A stretch of 64,000 bases of DNA from Sulfuricaulis sp. (GTDB lineage: Bacteria > Pseudomonadota > Gammaproteobacteria > Acidiferrobacterales > Sulfurifustaceae). Shown piece after piece: positions 1 to 11,943 of this stretch (position 1 is its first letter; every line of letters begins with the position of its first letter). The notes under the pieces are model-generated. The model was not told the origin of the DNA, ran no database searches, and saw only the letters and a list, made by a program, of their open reading frames with translations. A program made the position numbers and the translations under genes. The DNA lies in the NCBI RefSeq assembly GCF_024653915.1, contig NZ_JANLGY010000011.1, positions 62,001-126,000 on the forward strand. The letters are read 5' to 3'.

Positions 1-1
1 T

Positions 2-883
2 TACGTGCGCGACGGTTTCCTGCTGTACACGGTTTTTTTCATCGGCTGGTATTCCCTCGCCCAGCTTTCCATTATCAACGTGATCACCTTCGTGCATTCC
101 TTCATGCACGGTTTTCAGTGGGAAGGGTTTCTGATCGACCCCATGATGTTCATCCTGTGGTCGTTCGTGGCGGTGACGCTGCTGTTGTGGGGACGCGGCA
201 TCTATTGCGGTTGGCTTTGCCCGTTCGGAGCGTTGCAGGAGCTGACCCAGCAACTGGCGCGCCGGTTTGGCGTCAAGCAAAGAGAATTTCCCGAGATGAT
301 GCACGAACGTTTGTGGGCGCTGAAATACATCATCCTGCTCGGGCTGTTCGGCATTTCGCTGCAGTCACTGACGCAGGCCGAGCGCCTGGCCGAGATCGAG
401 CCGTTCAAGACTGCCATCACCATGCGCTTTCAGCGTGAGTGGGGCTACGTCCTGTTTGCCGCCGGACTGATCCTGGTCTCGGCCATCAATCGCAAGTTTT
501 ACTGCAAGTATCTCTGTCCGCTCGGCGCGGCGCTCACCATCCCCGGCAAGTTCCGCATTTTCGACTGGTTGCGGCGGCATCGTGAATGCGGCCGTCCGTG
601 CCAGGTGTGCGCAGCAGAATGCGAGGTACAGGCGATCCGCAAGAACGGGGAGATTAATGCCAATGAGTGTCACTACTGTCTTGACTGTCAGGTAACGTAC
701 TGGAATGACCACAAATGCCCGCCGGAAGTTGATCGCCGCAAACGTCGTGGGCGCAGTGTTCGTGCACGTGAACTCGCCTTGGGCATGGAATCCGCCTTCG
801 GTTCCACAGGTCTAGATGACGTCGGTGTAAGGGGTGAACCGGGGCAGGAGGGCTGCAGCGGATGCCCTCAATCCACGAAATAA
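2..883 (+). CDS. nosR: NosR-type nitrous-oxide reductase regulator/electron donor, 5'-partial
   Basis: The frame is open to the window edge, so the start lies outside. NosR is a membrane flavo-iron-sulfur protein that passes electrons to, and is needed for expression of, N2O reductase NosZ. What remains is the C-terminal part: membrane helices, two CX3CP motifs (CGWLCP and CKYLCP), and then two ferredoxin-type cysteine clusters (CGRPCQVCAAEC and CHYCLDC followed by HKCP). This is the usual NosR order. NapH shares the CX3CP motifs, but the partly degenerate second cluster favours NosR. The tail after HKCP is basic and low in conservation. The periplasmic FMN-binding domain would be upstream. 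The next gene is nirS, so nos and nir genes are adjacent. Confidence 0.85.
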   Translation, partial: YVRDGFLLYTVFFIGWYSLAQLSIINVITFVHSFMHGFQWEGFLIDPMMFILWSFVAVTLLLWGRGIYCGWLCPFGALQELTQQLARRFGVKQREFPEMMHERLWALKYIILLGLFGISLQSLTQAERLAEIEPFKTAITMRFQREWGYVLFAAGLILVSAINRKFYCKYLCPLGAALTIPGKFRIFDWLRRHRECGRPCQVCAAECEVQAIRKNGEINANECHYCLDCQVTYWNDHKCPPEVDRRKRRGRSVRARELALGMESAFGSTGLDDVGVRGEPGQEGCSGCPQSTK

Positions 884-933
884 CGTGAAATTTCAGAAAT
901 TGCGTCGTGCAAACCTGCATGGATTCGTGGTTT

Positions 934-947
934 TTGATACAAATCAA
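934..947 (+). promoter_or_regulatory. FNR/DNR-type box upstream of first nirS
   Basis: TTGATACAAATCAA is a perfect match to the FNR-family consensus TTGAT-N4-ATCAA. A TAAAAT -10 hexamer lies at 969-974, about 31 bases from the box centre, which is the spacing of a class II activated promoter. Transcription would start near 981, leaving a 40-base leader before nirS. A strong Shine-Dalgarno (GGAGG, about 1010-1014) precedes the ATG. Confidence 0.85.
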
Positions 948-1002
948 GGAGTGAAACCAGCCCCTCTCTAAAATTCCGGCCCATTCCGACCCATTAATTT
1001 AA

Positions 1003-2781
<1,779 letters not shown>

Positions 2782-2810
2782 TTGACCAAACGATTCAGGT
2801 TTGTCACATA

Positions 2811-2839
2811 AACGGCGGGGGTGACCCCGCCGTTTTTTT
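2811..2839 (+). terminator. Rho-independent terminator after first nirS
   Basis: A 10-bp perfect stem (AACGGCGGGG with CCCCGCCGTT, loop GTGA) is followed by a run of T. It separates the two nirS genes into distinct transcription units. Confidence 0.92.
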
Positions 2840-2957
2840 GCGCACCGCGCATCAACCGGATGCTGATTTCAATTTCGGAGCGAGACGCAGATGAATTGCG
2901 CTATCTGCATGAATGCAGCGTTTCAGAACCACGAATATCCTCATTGAATGGATTTAT

Positions 2958-2971
2958 TTGATGTACATCAA
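2958..2971 (+). promoter_or_regulatory. FNR/DNR-type box upstream of second nirS
   Basis: TTGATGTACATCAA is a perfect, fully palindromic FNR-family site. Transcription from a class II arrangement would start near 3006. I see only a weak -10 candidate around 2992-2999. The leader to the ATG at 3091 is about 85 bases. Confidence 0.85.
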
Positions 2972-3081
2972 TGTAGTACGCGTGCAGGAAGGTGACGATG
3001 AATGCGTCTGAATTGGCTGCTTGCCATGCAAGCAGTAATGTCGAGCTGAGGAGGTTGGTTGTTTCAATTCTTTTACCTTGA

Positions 3082-4755
<1,674 letters not shown>

Positions 4756-4770
4756 GTAAATCGGTACGAA

Positions 4771-4797
4771 CTCCGGGAGGCCTGCGGCCTCCCGGAG
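4771..4797 (+). other. Strong stem-loop between nirS2 and nirT
   Basis: A 12-bp perfect stem (CTCCGGGAGGCC with GGCCTCCCGGAG) with a TGC loop and no T run. It may be a 3' stabiliser or processing site that sets nirS mRNA apart from the rest of the operon rather than a terminator. Confidence 0.6.
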
Positions 4798-4916
4798 TCG
4801 TCGGTGCCCTGAGGCAACCGAATAACCGGAGTAATTTTCAACTTTCACATCCATCGGCAACCTTCCCCGGTATACGACAGTACATCCGCGGAACGTCGGC
4901 AAAGAGACATTGAAGC

Positions 4917-5549
4917 ATGAGAGATAAATCAACATCGGACCCCAAGGCGCCCAAAGGCACTCTGGGGCGGCTGTGGCACACCCTGCGGCGGCCGAGCGCG
5001 CATTACTCCGTGCTGGCACTGCTTATCGTGGGTGGCATCGGCGGTATAATTTTCTGGGGCGGGTTCAACACGGCGATGGAAGCAACCAATACCCTGGAGT
5101 TTTGCATTTCCTGCCACGAAATGCGCGACAACGTCTATGTCGAGTACAAGAAGACAGTTCATTACCAGAACCGCACCGGCGTGCGCGCGATCTGTTCCGA
5201 CTGCCATGTGCCGAAGGAGTGGGTATACAAGGTCAGGCGCAAGATCGAGGCGACCAATGAGTTATGGCACAAAATGCTGGGCAGCGTGGACACGCCGGAA
5301 AAGTTCGATGCCAAACGTCTGGAACTTGCCAAACACGAATGGGCACGACTGAAGAAGAACGATTCGCTTGAATGTCGCAACTGTCACAGCTTTGATGGCA
5401 TGAAGACCGATGCACAGAAGGACCGCGCCAAGAAATTCCATGAGATTGCGCAGAAGAAAGGCGAGACCTGCATCGATTGCCACAAGGGCATTGCCCACAA
5501 GCCGGTGCACAAGCAGCTGGAAGCGGCCGACGAAGAAGAGACGCTCTGA
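4917..5549 (+). CDS. nirT: NapC/NirT-family tetrahaem cytochrome c
   Basis: A membrane-anchored quinol dehydrogenase of 210 residues that passes electrons from ubiquinol to periplasmic nitrite reductase. One N-terminal membrane segment (about residues 30-50) is followed by four haem motifs: CISCH (63-67), CSDCH (93-97), CRNCH (153-157) and CIDCH (185-189). This is the standard NapC/NirT count and spacing. Its place directly after nirS supports NirT over NapC. The start ATG closely follows a weak ribosome site. Confidence 0.93.
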   Translation: MRDKSTSDPKAPKGTLGRLWHTLRRPSAHYSVLALLIVGGIGGIIFWGGFNTAMEATNTLEFCISCHEMRDNVYVEYKKTVHYQNRTGVRAICSDCHVPKEWVYKVRRKIEATNELWHKMLGSVDTPEKFDAKRLELAKHEWARLKKNDSLECRNCHSFDGMKTDAQKDRAKKFHEIAQKKGETCIDCHKGIAHKPVHKQLEAADEEETL

Positions 5550-5618
5550 CGGCAGTCCGGTAATATCCGGAATGCGTACGGTACGATTATTCGGTTCAAC
5601 TGTGACGGAGATAGGCTT

Positions 5619-6611
5619 ATGAAAAAAATGATGACAATTATTTCGACGCTTGTATTGGCGACAATTGCGACAATGGGCACGTTGCAAGCGGCGCCGGATT
5701 GGAGCAAGGCGCCGGCCAAGAAAATGACGCTGCTTTATCCGGGCACGGCCAGCCTCGAGTGGACGCTCAAGGGCGTCGATCACAGCGGTGCCAAGGCGAT
5801 GAAGGGCGGTGAAACCTGCGCAGGTTGTCACGACAAGGAGGCGGCTGACGTTGGCAAGAAGATCGTTTCGGGCGGAAAGCCCGATCTGGAGAAGACCGCA
5901 ATCAAAGTGCCAGGCAGCATTCCGATTACAGTTCAGGCAACGCACGATGGCGCCAACCTTTACCTGCGGTTGCAGTGGAAGGACACGAAGTCCACTGGCG
6001 CCCCAAAGATGGACGAGAAGAATCAGGTCAAGGTCGCCATGATGATTGACGCCGGTAAGGTCGATTACGCCGATGTGGGCGGTTGCTGGGCCAGTTGCCA
6101 CCACGATCTGCGCACCATGCCGGACGTGGACAAGAATGCGCCCAACCATGCGAAGGCCAAGGCGCTCGATATTCGCAAGAATGGGCCAACCAAGTATCTC
6201 AAGGAATCGCGCACCTCCATCACCAACAAGGAACATCCGTGGGGTGGCTGGGACAAGCTCAAATCAGGCGCCGAGATCGACAAGGAACTCAAAGAGGGTG
6301 AATTCCTCGACATCGTGCAATATCGCAGTGGCGCCGCGCCACGCGACGGCTATGTGCTGGATGCTCGCCGCATGAAAGAGGTTGAGGGCGTGGCCGAGGG
6401 CAAGCTCGAGGGCGATACCTGGACGGTTAGCTTCACCAGGAAACTTGCGAGCGCCGAAATCGGCGATCACAAGATCGAGCCCGGTAAGACCTACCATATC
6501 GGCTTCGCGATACACGATGCCTATTCGAACGAGCGTCATCACCATGTCTCGCTGGGTCACTCGCTGGCACTCGATAATGCCAAGGCCGACATCAACGCCG
6601 TGAAACAGTAA
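5619..6611 (+). CDS. Dihaem EB_dh-type (ethylbenzene dehydrogenase-related) periplasmic cytochrome
   Basis: A secreted protein of 330 residues with a signal peptide at about 1-24. A first haem c motif, CAGCH, is at 67-71. The remainder resembles the haem-binding domain shared by the ethylbenzene dehydrogenase gamma subunit and DMSO-reductase-type partners (EB_dh family). A second possible haem site is CWASCH at 156-161, a CX3CH motif that I recall as common in this family. Its exact role is unknown. The place between nirT and the cupredoxin/nirC genes suggests electron transfer in nitrite reduction. It is not one of the classic nir genes (nirB or nirM) by sequence. A ribosome site (GGAG) precedes the ATG. 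Confidence 0.7.
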   Translation: MKKMMTIISTLVLATIATMGTLQAAPDWSKAPAKKMTLLYPGTASLEWTLKGVDHSGAKAMKGGETCAGCHDKEAADVGKKIVSGGKPDLEKTAIKVPGSIPITVQATHDGANLYLRLQWKDTKSTGAPKMDEKNQVKVAMMIDAGKVDYADVGGCWASCHHDLRTMPDVDKNAPNHAKAKALDIRKNGPTKYLKESRTSITNKEHPWGGWDKLKSGAEIDKELKEGEFLDIVQYRSGAAPRDGYVLDARRMKEVEGVAEGKLEGDTWTVSFTRKLASAEIGDHKIEPGKTYHIGFAIHDAYSNERHHHVSLGHSLALDNAKADINAVKQ

Positions 6612-6616
6612 TCGAT

Positions 6617-6655
6617 CACCCCGCACGGTATTCCTGTGCCGTGCGGGGGTGTTTT
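6617..6655 (+). terminator. Terminator after EB_dh-type cytochrome
   Basis: A GC-rich stem (CACCCCGCACGG paired with CCGTGCGGGGGTG, one bulged G) is followed by TTTTC. It separates nirT and the cytochrome from the cupredoxin gene. Confidence 0.8.
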
Positions 6656-6756
6656 CTCGGGGGAAACCGCTTCCCGGGGTGCATTCCGGTCAGATAATGT
6701 ACCAACGGCATGTTGGCTTTTTGGACATGCACGTAATTGATGGACAGGAGGGAGAA

Positions 6757-7089
6757 ATGACGAGCACTCAGGCATTGCGGTTGATGCTTGCCGCCCTGTT
6801 GTTTTGCGCGGGCCTTGTGGCGCACGCGGGCGGCACGGTGGAGGTCAGCATCGACAAGATGAAATTCGAACCCCAGCATCTCAAGATCAAGCCGGGCACT
6901 ACTGTCAAATGGGTCAACAACGAACGGCGCAACAACCACTCGGTGCTGTTCCCGAAGGAAGAGTATCTCGAGTCGCAACGGTTCTTCCCCGGCGAATCCT
7001 GGAGCCGGACCTTCGATAAACCCGGTCTTTACCCCTATACCTGCGGTCCGCATCCCGAGATGACCGGCACGGTCGAAGTCGTCGAATAG
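6757..7089 (+). CDS. Small periplasmic cupredoxin (plastocyanin/pseudoazurin type)
   Basis: A blue copper electron carrier of 110 residues. The frame is open upstream, but the ATG at 6757 has a strong GGAGGGAG ribosome site and begins a clear signal peptide (about residues 1-24). Type I copper ligands are visible as His61, Cys96, His99 and Met102, with the typical YTCGPHPEM loop. In denitrifiers such proteins donate electrons to NirS or NosZ, and this one sits directly upstream of nirC and nirF. No nirM (cytochrome c551) gene is present, so it may fill that role here. Confidence 0.88.
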   Translation: MTSTQALRLMLAALLFCAGLVAHAGGTVEVSIDKMKFEPQHLKIKPGTTVKWVNNERRNNHSVLFPKEEYLESQRFFPGESWSRTFDKPGLYPYTCGPHPEMTGTVEVVE

Positions 7090-7110
7090 GGCGGCTTGAG
7101 CAGGATCAAA

Positions 7111-7482
7111 GTGGCAACCGGGCCCACCCTCTATAAAGGGAGTATGTGGACCATCGGTTTGATCGGGGGAGCGGTATTGGCGGGTGCGGCGGTGTCTGCC
7201 GCATCGCTGGTGACGTCGCCCGAGCCGACACGGCGCGTCGAACTGGTACATCTGGTCCGGCAAGACTGCGGGTCATGTCACGGATTAACGCTCAAGGGTG
7301 GTTTGGGACCGGCGCTCACACCCGAGGCCCTGGCCGGGAAATCCCCGGAAGGCCTGCGAGCCACGATTCTGCATGGCCGTCCGGGCACGCCGATGGCGCC
7401 CTGGCGGAGTTTCCTGACGGAGCAGGAAGCGGGATGGGTGGTTGAAGTCCTGATGCAGGGACAACTCGATGCGGAGAAATAA
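7111..7482 (+). CDS. nirC: NirC-like small c-type cytochrome (c55X)
   Basis: A short c-type cytochrome with an N-terminal membrane or signal segment and one CGSCH motif at about residues 53-57. The PGTPMAPW segment supplies the distal Met. NirC is associated with maturation of, or electron transfer to, cytochrome cd1. The start is uncertain. GTG at 7111 has AGGA at good distance, TTG at 7096 and ATG at 7144 are alternatives, and the ATG has a ribosome site that is too close. It follows the cupredoxin gene by about 20 bases and overlaps nirF by 14 bases, so the genes are co-transcribed. Confidence 0.82.
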   Translation: MATGPTLYKGSMWTIGLIGGAVLAGAAVSAASLVTSPEPTRRVELVHLVRQDCGSCHGLTLKGGLGPALTPEALAGKSPEGLRATILHGRPGTPMAPWRSFLTEQEAGWVVEVLMQGQLDAEK

Positions 7483-8656
7483 TTTGAATCTATTGCGCCT
7501 GCTGACGGGCATGACAATTCTGGCAGTGCTTGCCGGCTGCGCCTCGCCGCGTGGCACGGGCGATCTCGGGGTCATCATCGAGCGTGCTGCGGGCAGCGTG
7601 CAGCTGGTGGAGACGACGACACGCACGCGTCTGGCGCAGGTAACGGGACTGGGCGATCTGTCGCATGCCTCGGTCGTCTATTCGCGTGACGCGCGTTATG
7701 CCTATGTCTTTGGGCGTGACGGCGGTCTGACCAAGGTCGACATGCTGCGCAGGCGCATCGACAAGCGCATCGTGCAGGCAGGCAACGCCATCGGCGGCGC
7801 CATCTCACAGGACGGTAAACTGATTGCGGTGTCCAATTATGAGCCGGGCGGCGTGAAGGTGTTCACCGCCGATACGCTCGAGCTGCTCGCCGACATCCCG
7901 GCGGGATCGGGCGATAGTGCCCGCCGCTCCAAGGTGGTGGGACTGGTGGATGCACCGGGCGACATCTTCGTGTTTTCCCTGTACGACGCCGGCGAGATCT
8001 GGATGGCGGACATGCGCAACCCGCGTCAGCCGCAGGTGCGCAAATTTCCCAATGTCGGCAAGCAGCCCTACGACGGCACCGTGACGCCCGACGGCCGCTA
8101 CTACATCGCCGGCCTTTTCGGTGAGGACGGCCTCGCGCTGCTCGACCTGTGGCAGCCTTCGATGGGCGTGCGCCGCGTACTGGAAGGTTATGGCCGCGGG
8201 CAGGAACCGCTGCCGGTATTCAAAATGCCGCACATGGATTACTGGGCACAGGCAAACGATACCGCCTATGTGCCGGCGGTCGGCAGGCATGAAGTGCTGG
8301 TGATTGACCAGAAAAACTGGACGGAAGCCAGTCGCATCGCCGTCGCCGGACAACCGGTATTCGTGGTGGCGCGCCCGGACGGGCGCCAGGTGTGGGTGAA
8401 TTTCGCGCCGCCGAACAATGACACGGTGCAGGTCATCGACACGCTTTCTCTCAGCGTGATCCGCACGCTCAAGCCCGGCAAAGCGGTGCTGCACATGGAG
8501 TTCACGCCGCGCGGTGAAAATGTCTGGTTGTCTGTGCGCGACGAGAATCGTGTGGATGTGTACGACACCGGTACGTTCGAGCGCGTGGCGTCGCTGCCAG
8601 CGGACAAGCCGAGCGGCATTTTCTTCTCGGCACGGGCGCAGAGGATCGGCCAATGA
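7469..8656 (+). CDS. nirF: NirF, haem d1 biosynthesis lipoprotein
   Basis: NirF is a d1-propeller-like periplasmic protein needed for a late step of haem d1 synthesis. It has 395 residues, a lipoprotein signal with a LAGC lipobox at about residues 21-24, and WD-like propeller repeats similar to the NirS d1 domain, without a haem c motif. It overlaps nirC at its 5' end and nirD at its 3' end (ATGA). This is the usual nirCFDLGHJ order. Confidence 0.93.
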   Translation: MRRNNLNLLRLLTGMTILAVLAGCASPRGTGDLGVIIERAAGSVQLVETTTRTRLAQVTGLGDLSHASVVYSRDARYAYVFGRDGGLTKVDMLRRRIDKRIVQAGNAIGGAISQDGKLIAVSNYEPGGVKVFTADTLELLADIPAGSGDSARRSKVVGLVDAPGDIFVFSLYDAGEIWMADMRNPRQPQVRKFPNVGKQPYDGTVTPDGRYYIAGLFGEDGLALLDLWQPSMGVRRVLEGYGRGQEPLPVFKMPHMDYWAQANDTAYVPAVGRHEVLVIDQKNWTEASRIAVAGQPVFVVARPDGRQVWVNFAPPNNDTVQVIDTLSLSVIRTLKPGKAVLHMEFTPRGENVWLSVRDENRVDVYDTGTFERVASLPADKPSGIFFSARAQRIGQ

Positions 8657-9114
8657 AGGCGGAATTGAGTGATCTTGACCGGCGCCTGCTGAATGATTTC
8701 CAGCAGGATTTCCCGCTTTCCTCCACGCCGTATGCGGACATGGCGCGAAGTCTTGGCGTGACAGAGGAAGAAGTACTTGTGCGATTGCATGAACTGAAAC
8801 AGGCCGGCGCCATCAGCCGCGTGGGAGCGGTGGTACGGCCCAACACGGTGGGCGTCAGCACGCTGGCAGCGATCGCAGTGCCGCCGGAAAAGCTGGAAGC
8901 GGTGGCGGCTATCGTGAGCGGCTATGCCGAAGTGAATCACAACTACGAGCGTGAACACCGGATGAACCTTTGGTTCGTGGCCACGGCGCCGGATGCCGCG
9001 CGTTTGCACACGGTGTTGGATGAAATCACCATTCGCAGCGGTTACGAAGTGTTGTCATTCCCGCTCGTCGAGGATTACCACATTGATCTGGGATTTGATC
9101 TGCGATGGAACTGA
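8653..9114 (+). CDS. nirD: Sirohaem decarboxylase subunit NirD
   Basis: An Lrp/AsnC-fold protein of 153 residues. An N-terminal winged helix is followed by an AsnC-type domain. With NirL, NirG and NirH it decarboxylates sirohaem to 12,18-didecarboxysirohaem in the cytoplasm. It shares the NHNYEREHRMNLWFV-type segment with NirG, so D and G form one paralogue pair and L and H the other. It overlaps both neighbours (ATGA at 8653; 10 bases with nirL). Confidence 0.9.
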   Translation: MKAELSDLDRRLLNDFQQDFPLSSTPYADMARSLGVTEEEVLVRLHELKQAGAISRVGAVVRPNTVGVSTLAAIAVPPEKLEAVAAIVSGYAEVNHNYEREHRMNLWFVATAPDAARLHTVLDEITIRSGYEVLSFPLVEDYHIDLGFDLRWN

Positions 9115-9650
9115 ACATCATTAAACATTCGACCGCGACGTCGCCGCGCCCGCCCGTGGACGAAGCCGACCGTCGTCTGTTGGCGGCGATCCAGCATGGG
9201 TTGCCGCTCACTCCGCGGCCGTATGCCGAAATCGGCGCCCAGCTGGGGGTGTCGGAAGAGCAGGTGATCGCCCGGCTTGCCTATTTGAAAGAGGCTGGCG
9301 TGATCCGCCGTTTCGGCGTGGTGGTGCGTCATCATGAACTCGGCTATGCGTCCAACGCCATGGTGGTGTGGGACGTGCCTGAAGAACAGGTTACAGAACT
9401 CGGGCGCTGCATCGCCGATTTTGATTTCATTACGCTGTGTTACCGGCGCCCGCGGCGCCTGCCGCAGTGGCGCTACAACCTCTACTGCATGATCCACGGC
9501 AAGAACCGTGAGGAAGTGCTGGCCCACCTGGAGTGGATGGTCAATCATTGCGGCCTGCAAACACTGCCACATGAAGTCCTGTTCAGTCGCCGGCGCTTCA
9601 AGCAGCGTGGCGCGATTTATACATTACCGGCCGAGACGGATGGATGCTGA
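9105..9650 (+). CDS. nirL: Sirohaem decarboxylase subunit NirL
   Basis: An Lrp/AsnC-fold protein of 181 residues with an N-terminal winged helix. It contains the CYRRPRRLPQWRYNLY segment, which recurs in NirH. That segment marks the partner subunit to the D/G type in sirohaem decarboxylase. Position between nirD and nirG, and overlaps of 10 and 7 bases, show an operon. L rather than H is assigned from gene order. Confidence 0.88.
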   Translation: MELNIIKHSTATSPRPPVDEADRRLLAAIQHGLPLTPRPYAEIGAQLGVSEEQVIARLAYLKEAGVIRRFGVVVRHHELGYASNAMVVWDVPEEQVTELGRCIADFDFITLCYRRPRRLPQWRYNLYCMIHGKNREEVLAHLEWMVNHCGLQTLPHEVLFSRRRFKQRGAIYTLPAETDGC

Positions 9651-10093
9651 TGGATGCCACCGACCGCCATATCATTAATAACCTCCAGGGGGATTTCCCG
9701 CTGTGCGAGCGCCCGTATGCCGAAGCAGCGGCAAGGCTGGGTCTCACCGAGGACGAACTGATCCAGCGAGTTGAGGCGATGCTTGAAAACAGGACGCTTA
9801 CCCGTTTTGGACCGATGTATCACGCCGAGCGTCTGGGCGGGGCGCTGACACTGGCGGCCATGAAAATTCCGGCGCAGGATTTCGAACGCGTGGCGCAGAT
9901 CATCAACGATTTTCCCGAAGTGGCGCACAACTATGCGCGCGAGAACGCCTTCAATATGTGGTTCGTGCTCGCCACCGAGACCCCCGCGCGTATTGGCGAA
10001 GTCATCGGCGAAATCGAGAAAACCACCGGTTACCCGGTCTACAACATGCCGAAACTGGAAGAGTTTTTTGTCGGCCTGAGGTTCGAGGCATGA
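9644..10093 (+). CDS. nirG: Sirohaem decarboxylase subunit NirG
   Basis: An Lrp/AsnC-fold protein of 149 residues, similar to NirD in length and in the AHNYARENAFNMWFV segment. It is part of the sirohaem decarboxylase set. ATG at 9644 or 9650 could each serve; both overlap or abut the nirL stop. The stop overlaps the nirH start (ATGA). Confidence 0.88.
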   Translation: MLMDATDRHIINNLQGDFPLCERPYAEAAARLGLTEDELIQRVEAMLENRTLTRFGPMYHAERLGGALTLAAMKIPAQDFERVAQIINDFPEVAHNYARENAFNMWFVLATETPARIGEVIGEIEKTTGYPVYNMPKLEEFFVGLRFEA

Positions 10094-10611
10094 GCACCGC
10101 CACCGTCTTGCGCGAAAAACAGGCTGATGCAGCGTATGCACCCGATGCGACCGATCGCCGCCTCATTGTGGCGACGCAGGAGGGTCTTCCACGCGTGAGC
10201 CGGCCGTATCATGCGATCGCGGAAAAATTGGGTATCAGTGCCGATGAAGTGATTGCACGTCTCCAGCGTATGCTGAACGGGGGCATGATACGTCGCATCG
10301 GTGCGGTGCCGAACCACTACACGCTGGGTTACCAGGCCAATGGCATGTCGGTATGGGACGTGCCGGAGGAGCGAGTACGCGAGTTGGGTCCCAGGATCGG
10401 CGAACTTGATTTCGTCAGTCACTGCTACCATCGACCGCGCCATCTCCCCGATTGGCCCTATAATCTCTTCGCCATGGTTCACGGACGCGACCGCGCGGAA
10501 GTGGAAACGAAAATGGCGCTGATCGCGGAACTCCTGGGTGAGGCTGACCATGGCCACACGGTGTTGTACAGCACGCGCATCCTCAAGAAAACCGGTTTGA
10601 GATTGGCTTAA
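10090..10611 (+). CDS. nirH: Sirohaem decarboxylase subunit NirH
   Basis: An Lrp/AsnC-fold protein of 173 residues, similar to NirL (CYHRPRHLPDWPYNLF segment). The frame is open further upstream, but the ATG at 10090 overlaps the nirG stop and begins where family homology starts, so it was chosen. Keeping all four D, L, G and H genes separate matches Pseudomonas; some organisms fuse or lose two of them. Confidence 0.88.
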   Translation: MSTATVLREKQADAAYAPDATDRRLIVATQEGLPRVSRPYHAIAEKLGISADEVIARLQRMLNGGMIRRIGAVPNHYTLGYQANGMSVWDVPEERVRELGPRIGELDFVSHCYHRPRHLPDWPYNLFAMVHGRDRAEVETKMALIAELLGEADHGHTVLYSTRILKKTGLRLA

Positions 10612-10632
10612 TAAAAAATCGAATAGACAGGA

Positions 10633-10704
10633 TTCACAGGATTAACAAGATTAAAACCGAAAAGTAATCCTGTCAATCCTGAAAAATCCTGTTAATCCTG
10701 TGAA
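10633..10704. repeat. CAGGATT-type inverted repeat between nirH and nirJ
   Basis: Two 20-base arms (10633-10652 and 10685-10704) are complementary with one mismatch. The loop holds further copies of the AATCCTG unit. Such runs of ACAGGATT are a dispersed intergenic repeat type in many proteobacterial genomes. It lies inside the nir operon and could form an RNA hairpin between nirH and nirJ. Confidence 0.75.
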
Positions 10705-10727
10705 ATGAGTTTTGAAGGTAAGATGAA

Positions 10728-11930
10728 ATGTTCCGAATATCGCAATACATGCAGGAGATCAGCAGCCCAACTCCGCTGGGCCCCAAGAGAAATCCGCCCG
10801 GGCCGGTAGTGATCTGGAACCTGATCCGCCGTTGCAATCTCACCTGCAAGCACTGCTACTCGATTTCGGCCGACACTGATTTTCCCGGAGAGCTTTCAAC
10901 GACGGAAATTTATAAGGTCATGGACGACCTCAAGGGTTTCCGCGTGCCAGTACTGATTCTTTCCGGCGGCGAGCCGCTTATGCGTCCGGATATCTTCGAC
11001 ATTTCGCGCCGGGCAAAAGAGATGGGTTTCTATGTCGGGCTGTCCACCAACGGTACCCTGATCGACGAATCCAACATCGAGCGCATCGCGGAAATCGGTT
11101 TCGACTACGTCGGCATCAGCATCGATGGCCTGCGTGAAACCCACGATCGTTTCCGTCGTCTCGAAGGCGCCTACGACGCCTCCATGAATGCCATCCGTCT
11201 GTGCCATCAAAAAGGCATCAAGGTTGGCATGCGCTTCACCATGACCCAGGACAATGCCAAAGAACTTCCCGAACTGCTGAATCTCATGGAAGCCGAAGGC
11301 ATTGACAAGTTTTACCTGTCGCACCTCAACTACGCCGGGCGCGGCAACATCAACCGCAAAGACGACGTGATCCTGAAAACGACGCGCTGGGCCATGGACC
11401 TGCTGTTTGACCGCTGCTGGGATTACACACAGCGTGGCCTGCACAAGGAATTTGTTACCGGCAACAACGATGCCGATGGCGTTTATTTATTGTTCTGGGT
11501 GCGCCAGCACTTTCCGCATCTTGTTGATCACACGCGCGCCAAGCTGGCGCAGTGGGGCGGGAATTCCTCGGGCGTGAATATCGCCAATATCGACAATCTC
11601 GGTAATGTCCATCCCGACACTTTCTGGTGGCATTACAGCCTGGGCAGTGTGAAGCAGCGGCCGTTCTCGCAGATCTGGCAGGATGTTTCCGACCCGCTCA
11701 TGGCCGGGCTCAAGGCGAATCCGCGTTCCATCAAGGGTCGTTGCGGTGCCTGTCAGTATTTTGATATTTGCGGGGGCAACACCCGGGTGCGCGCGCATCA
11801 GCTCACCAACGACCCCTGGGCCGAAGACCCGGCCTGCTATCTCACCGACGAGGAGATTGGCGTGGAAGGTCTCGGTGAACGCCTGACAAATCGCCCTTAC
11901 TCCCGGATTCCCATTGCAGTTTCCAAATAG
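10728..11930 (+). CDS. nirJ: NirJ, radical SAM enzyme of haem d1 synthesis
   Basis: A radical SAM/SPASM enzyme of 400 residues that replaces propionate side chains of didecarboxysirohaem with oxo groups. The SAM [4Fe-4S] motif CNLTCKHC has Cys at 36, 40 and 43. A GGEP motif follows, and the C-terminal cluster region (RCGACQYFDICGGN, later a further Cys) binds a second cluster. The gene is set off from nirH by the repeat region, with AAGGTAAG upstream of the ATG as ribosome site. Confidence 0.95.
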   Translation: MFRISQYMQEISSPTPLGPKRNPPGPVVIWNLIRRCNLTCKHCYSISADTDFPGELSTTEIYKVMDDLKGFRVPVLILSGGEPLMRPDIFDISRRAKEMGFYVGLSTNGTLIDESNIERIAEIGFDYVGISIDGLRETHDRFRRLEGAYDASMNAIRLCHQKGIKVGMRFTMTQDNAKELPELLNLMEAEGIDKFYLSHLNYAGRGNINRKDDVILKTTRWAMDLLFDRCWDYTQRGLHKEFVTGNNDADGVYLLFWVRQHFPHLVDHTRAKLAQWGGNSSGVNIANIDNLGNVHPDTFWWHYSLGSVKQRPFSQIWQDVSDPLMAGLKANPRSIKGRCGACQYFDICGGNTRVRAHQLTNDPWAEDPACYLTDEEIGVEGLGERLTNRPYSRIPIAVSK

Positions 11931-11943
11931 GCGCGATTGTGTG

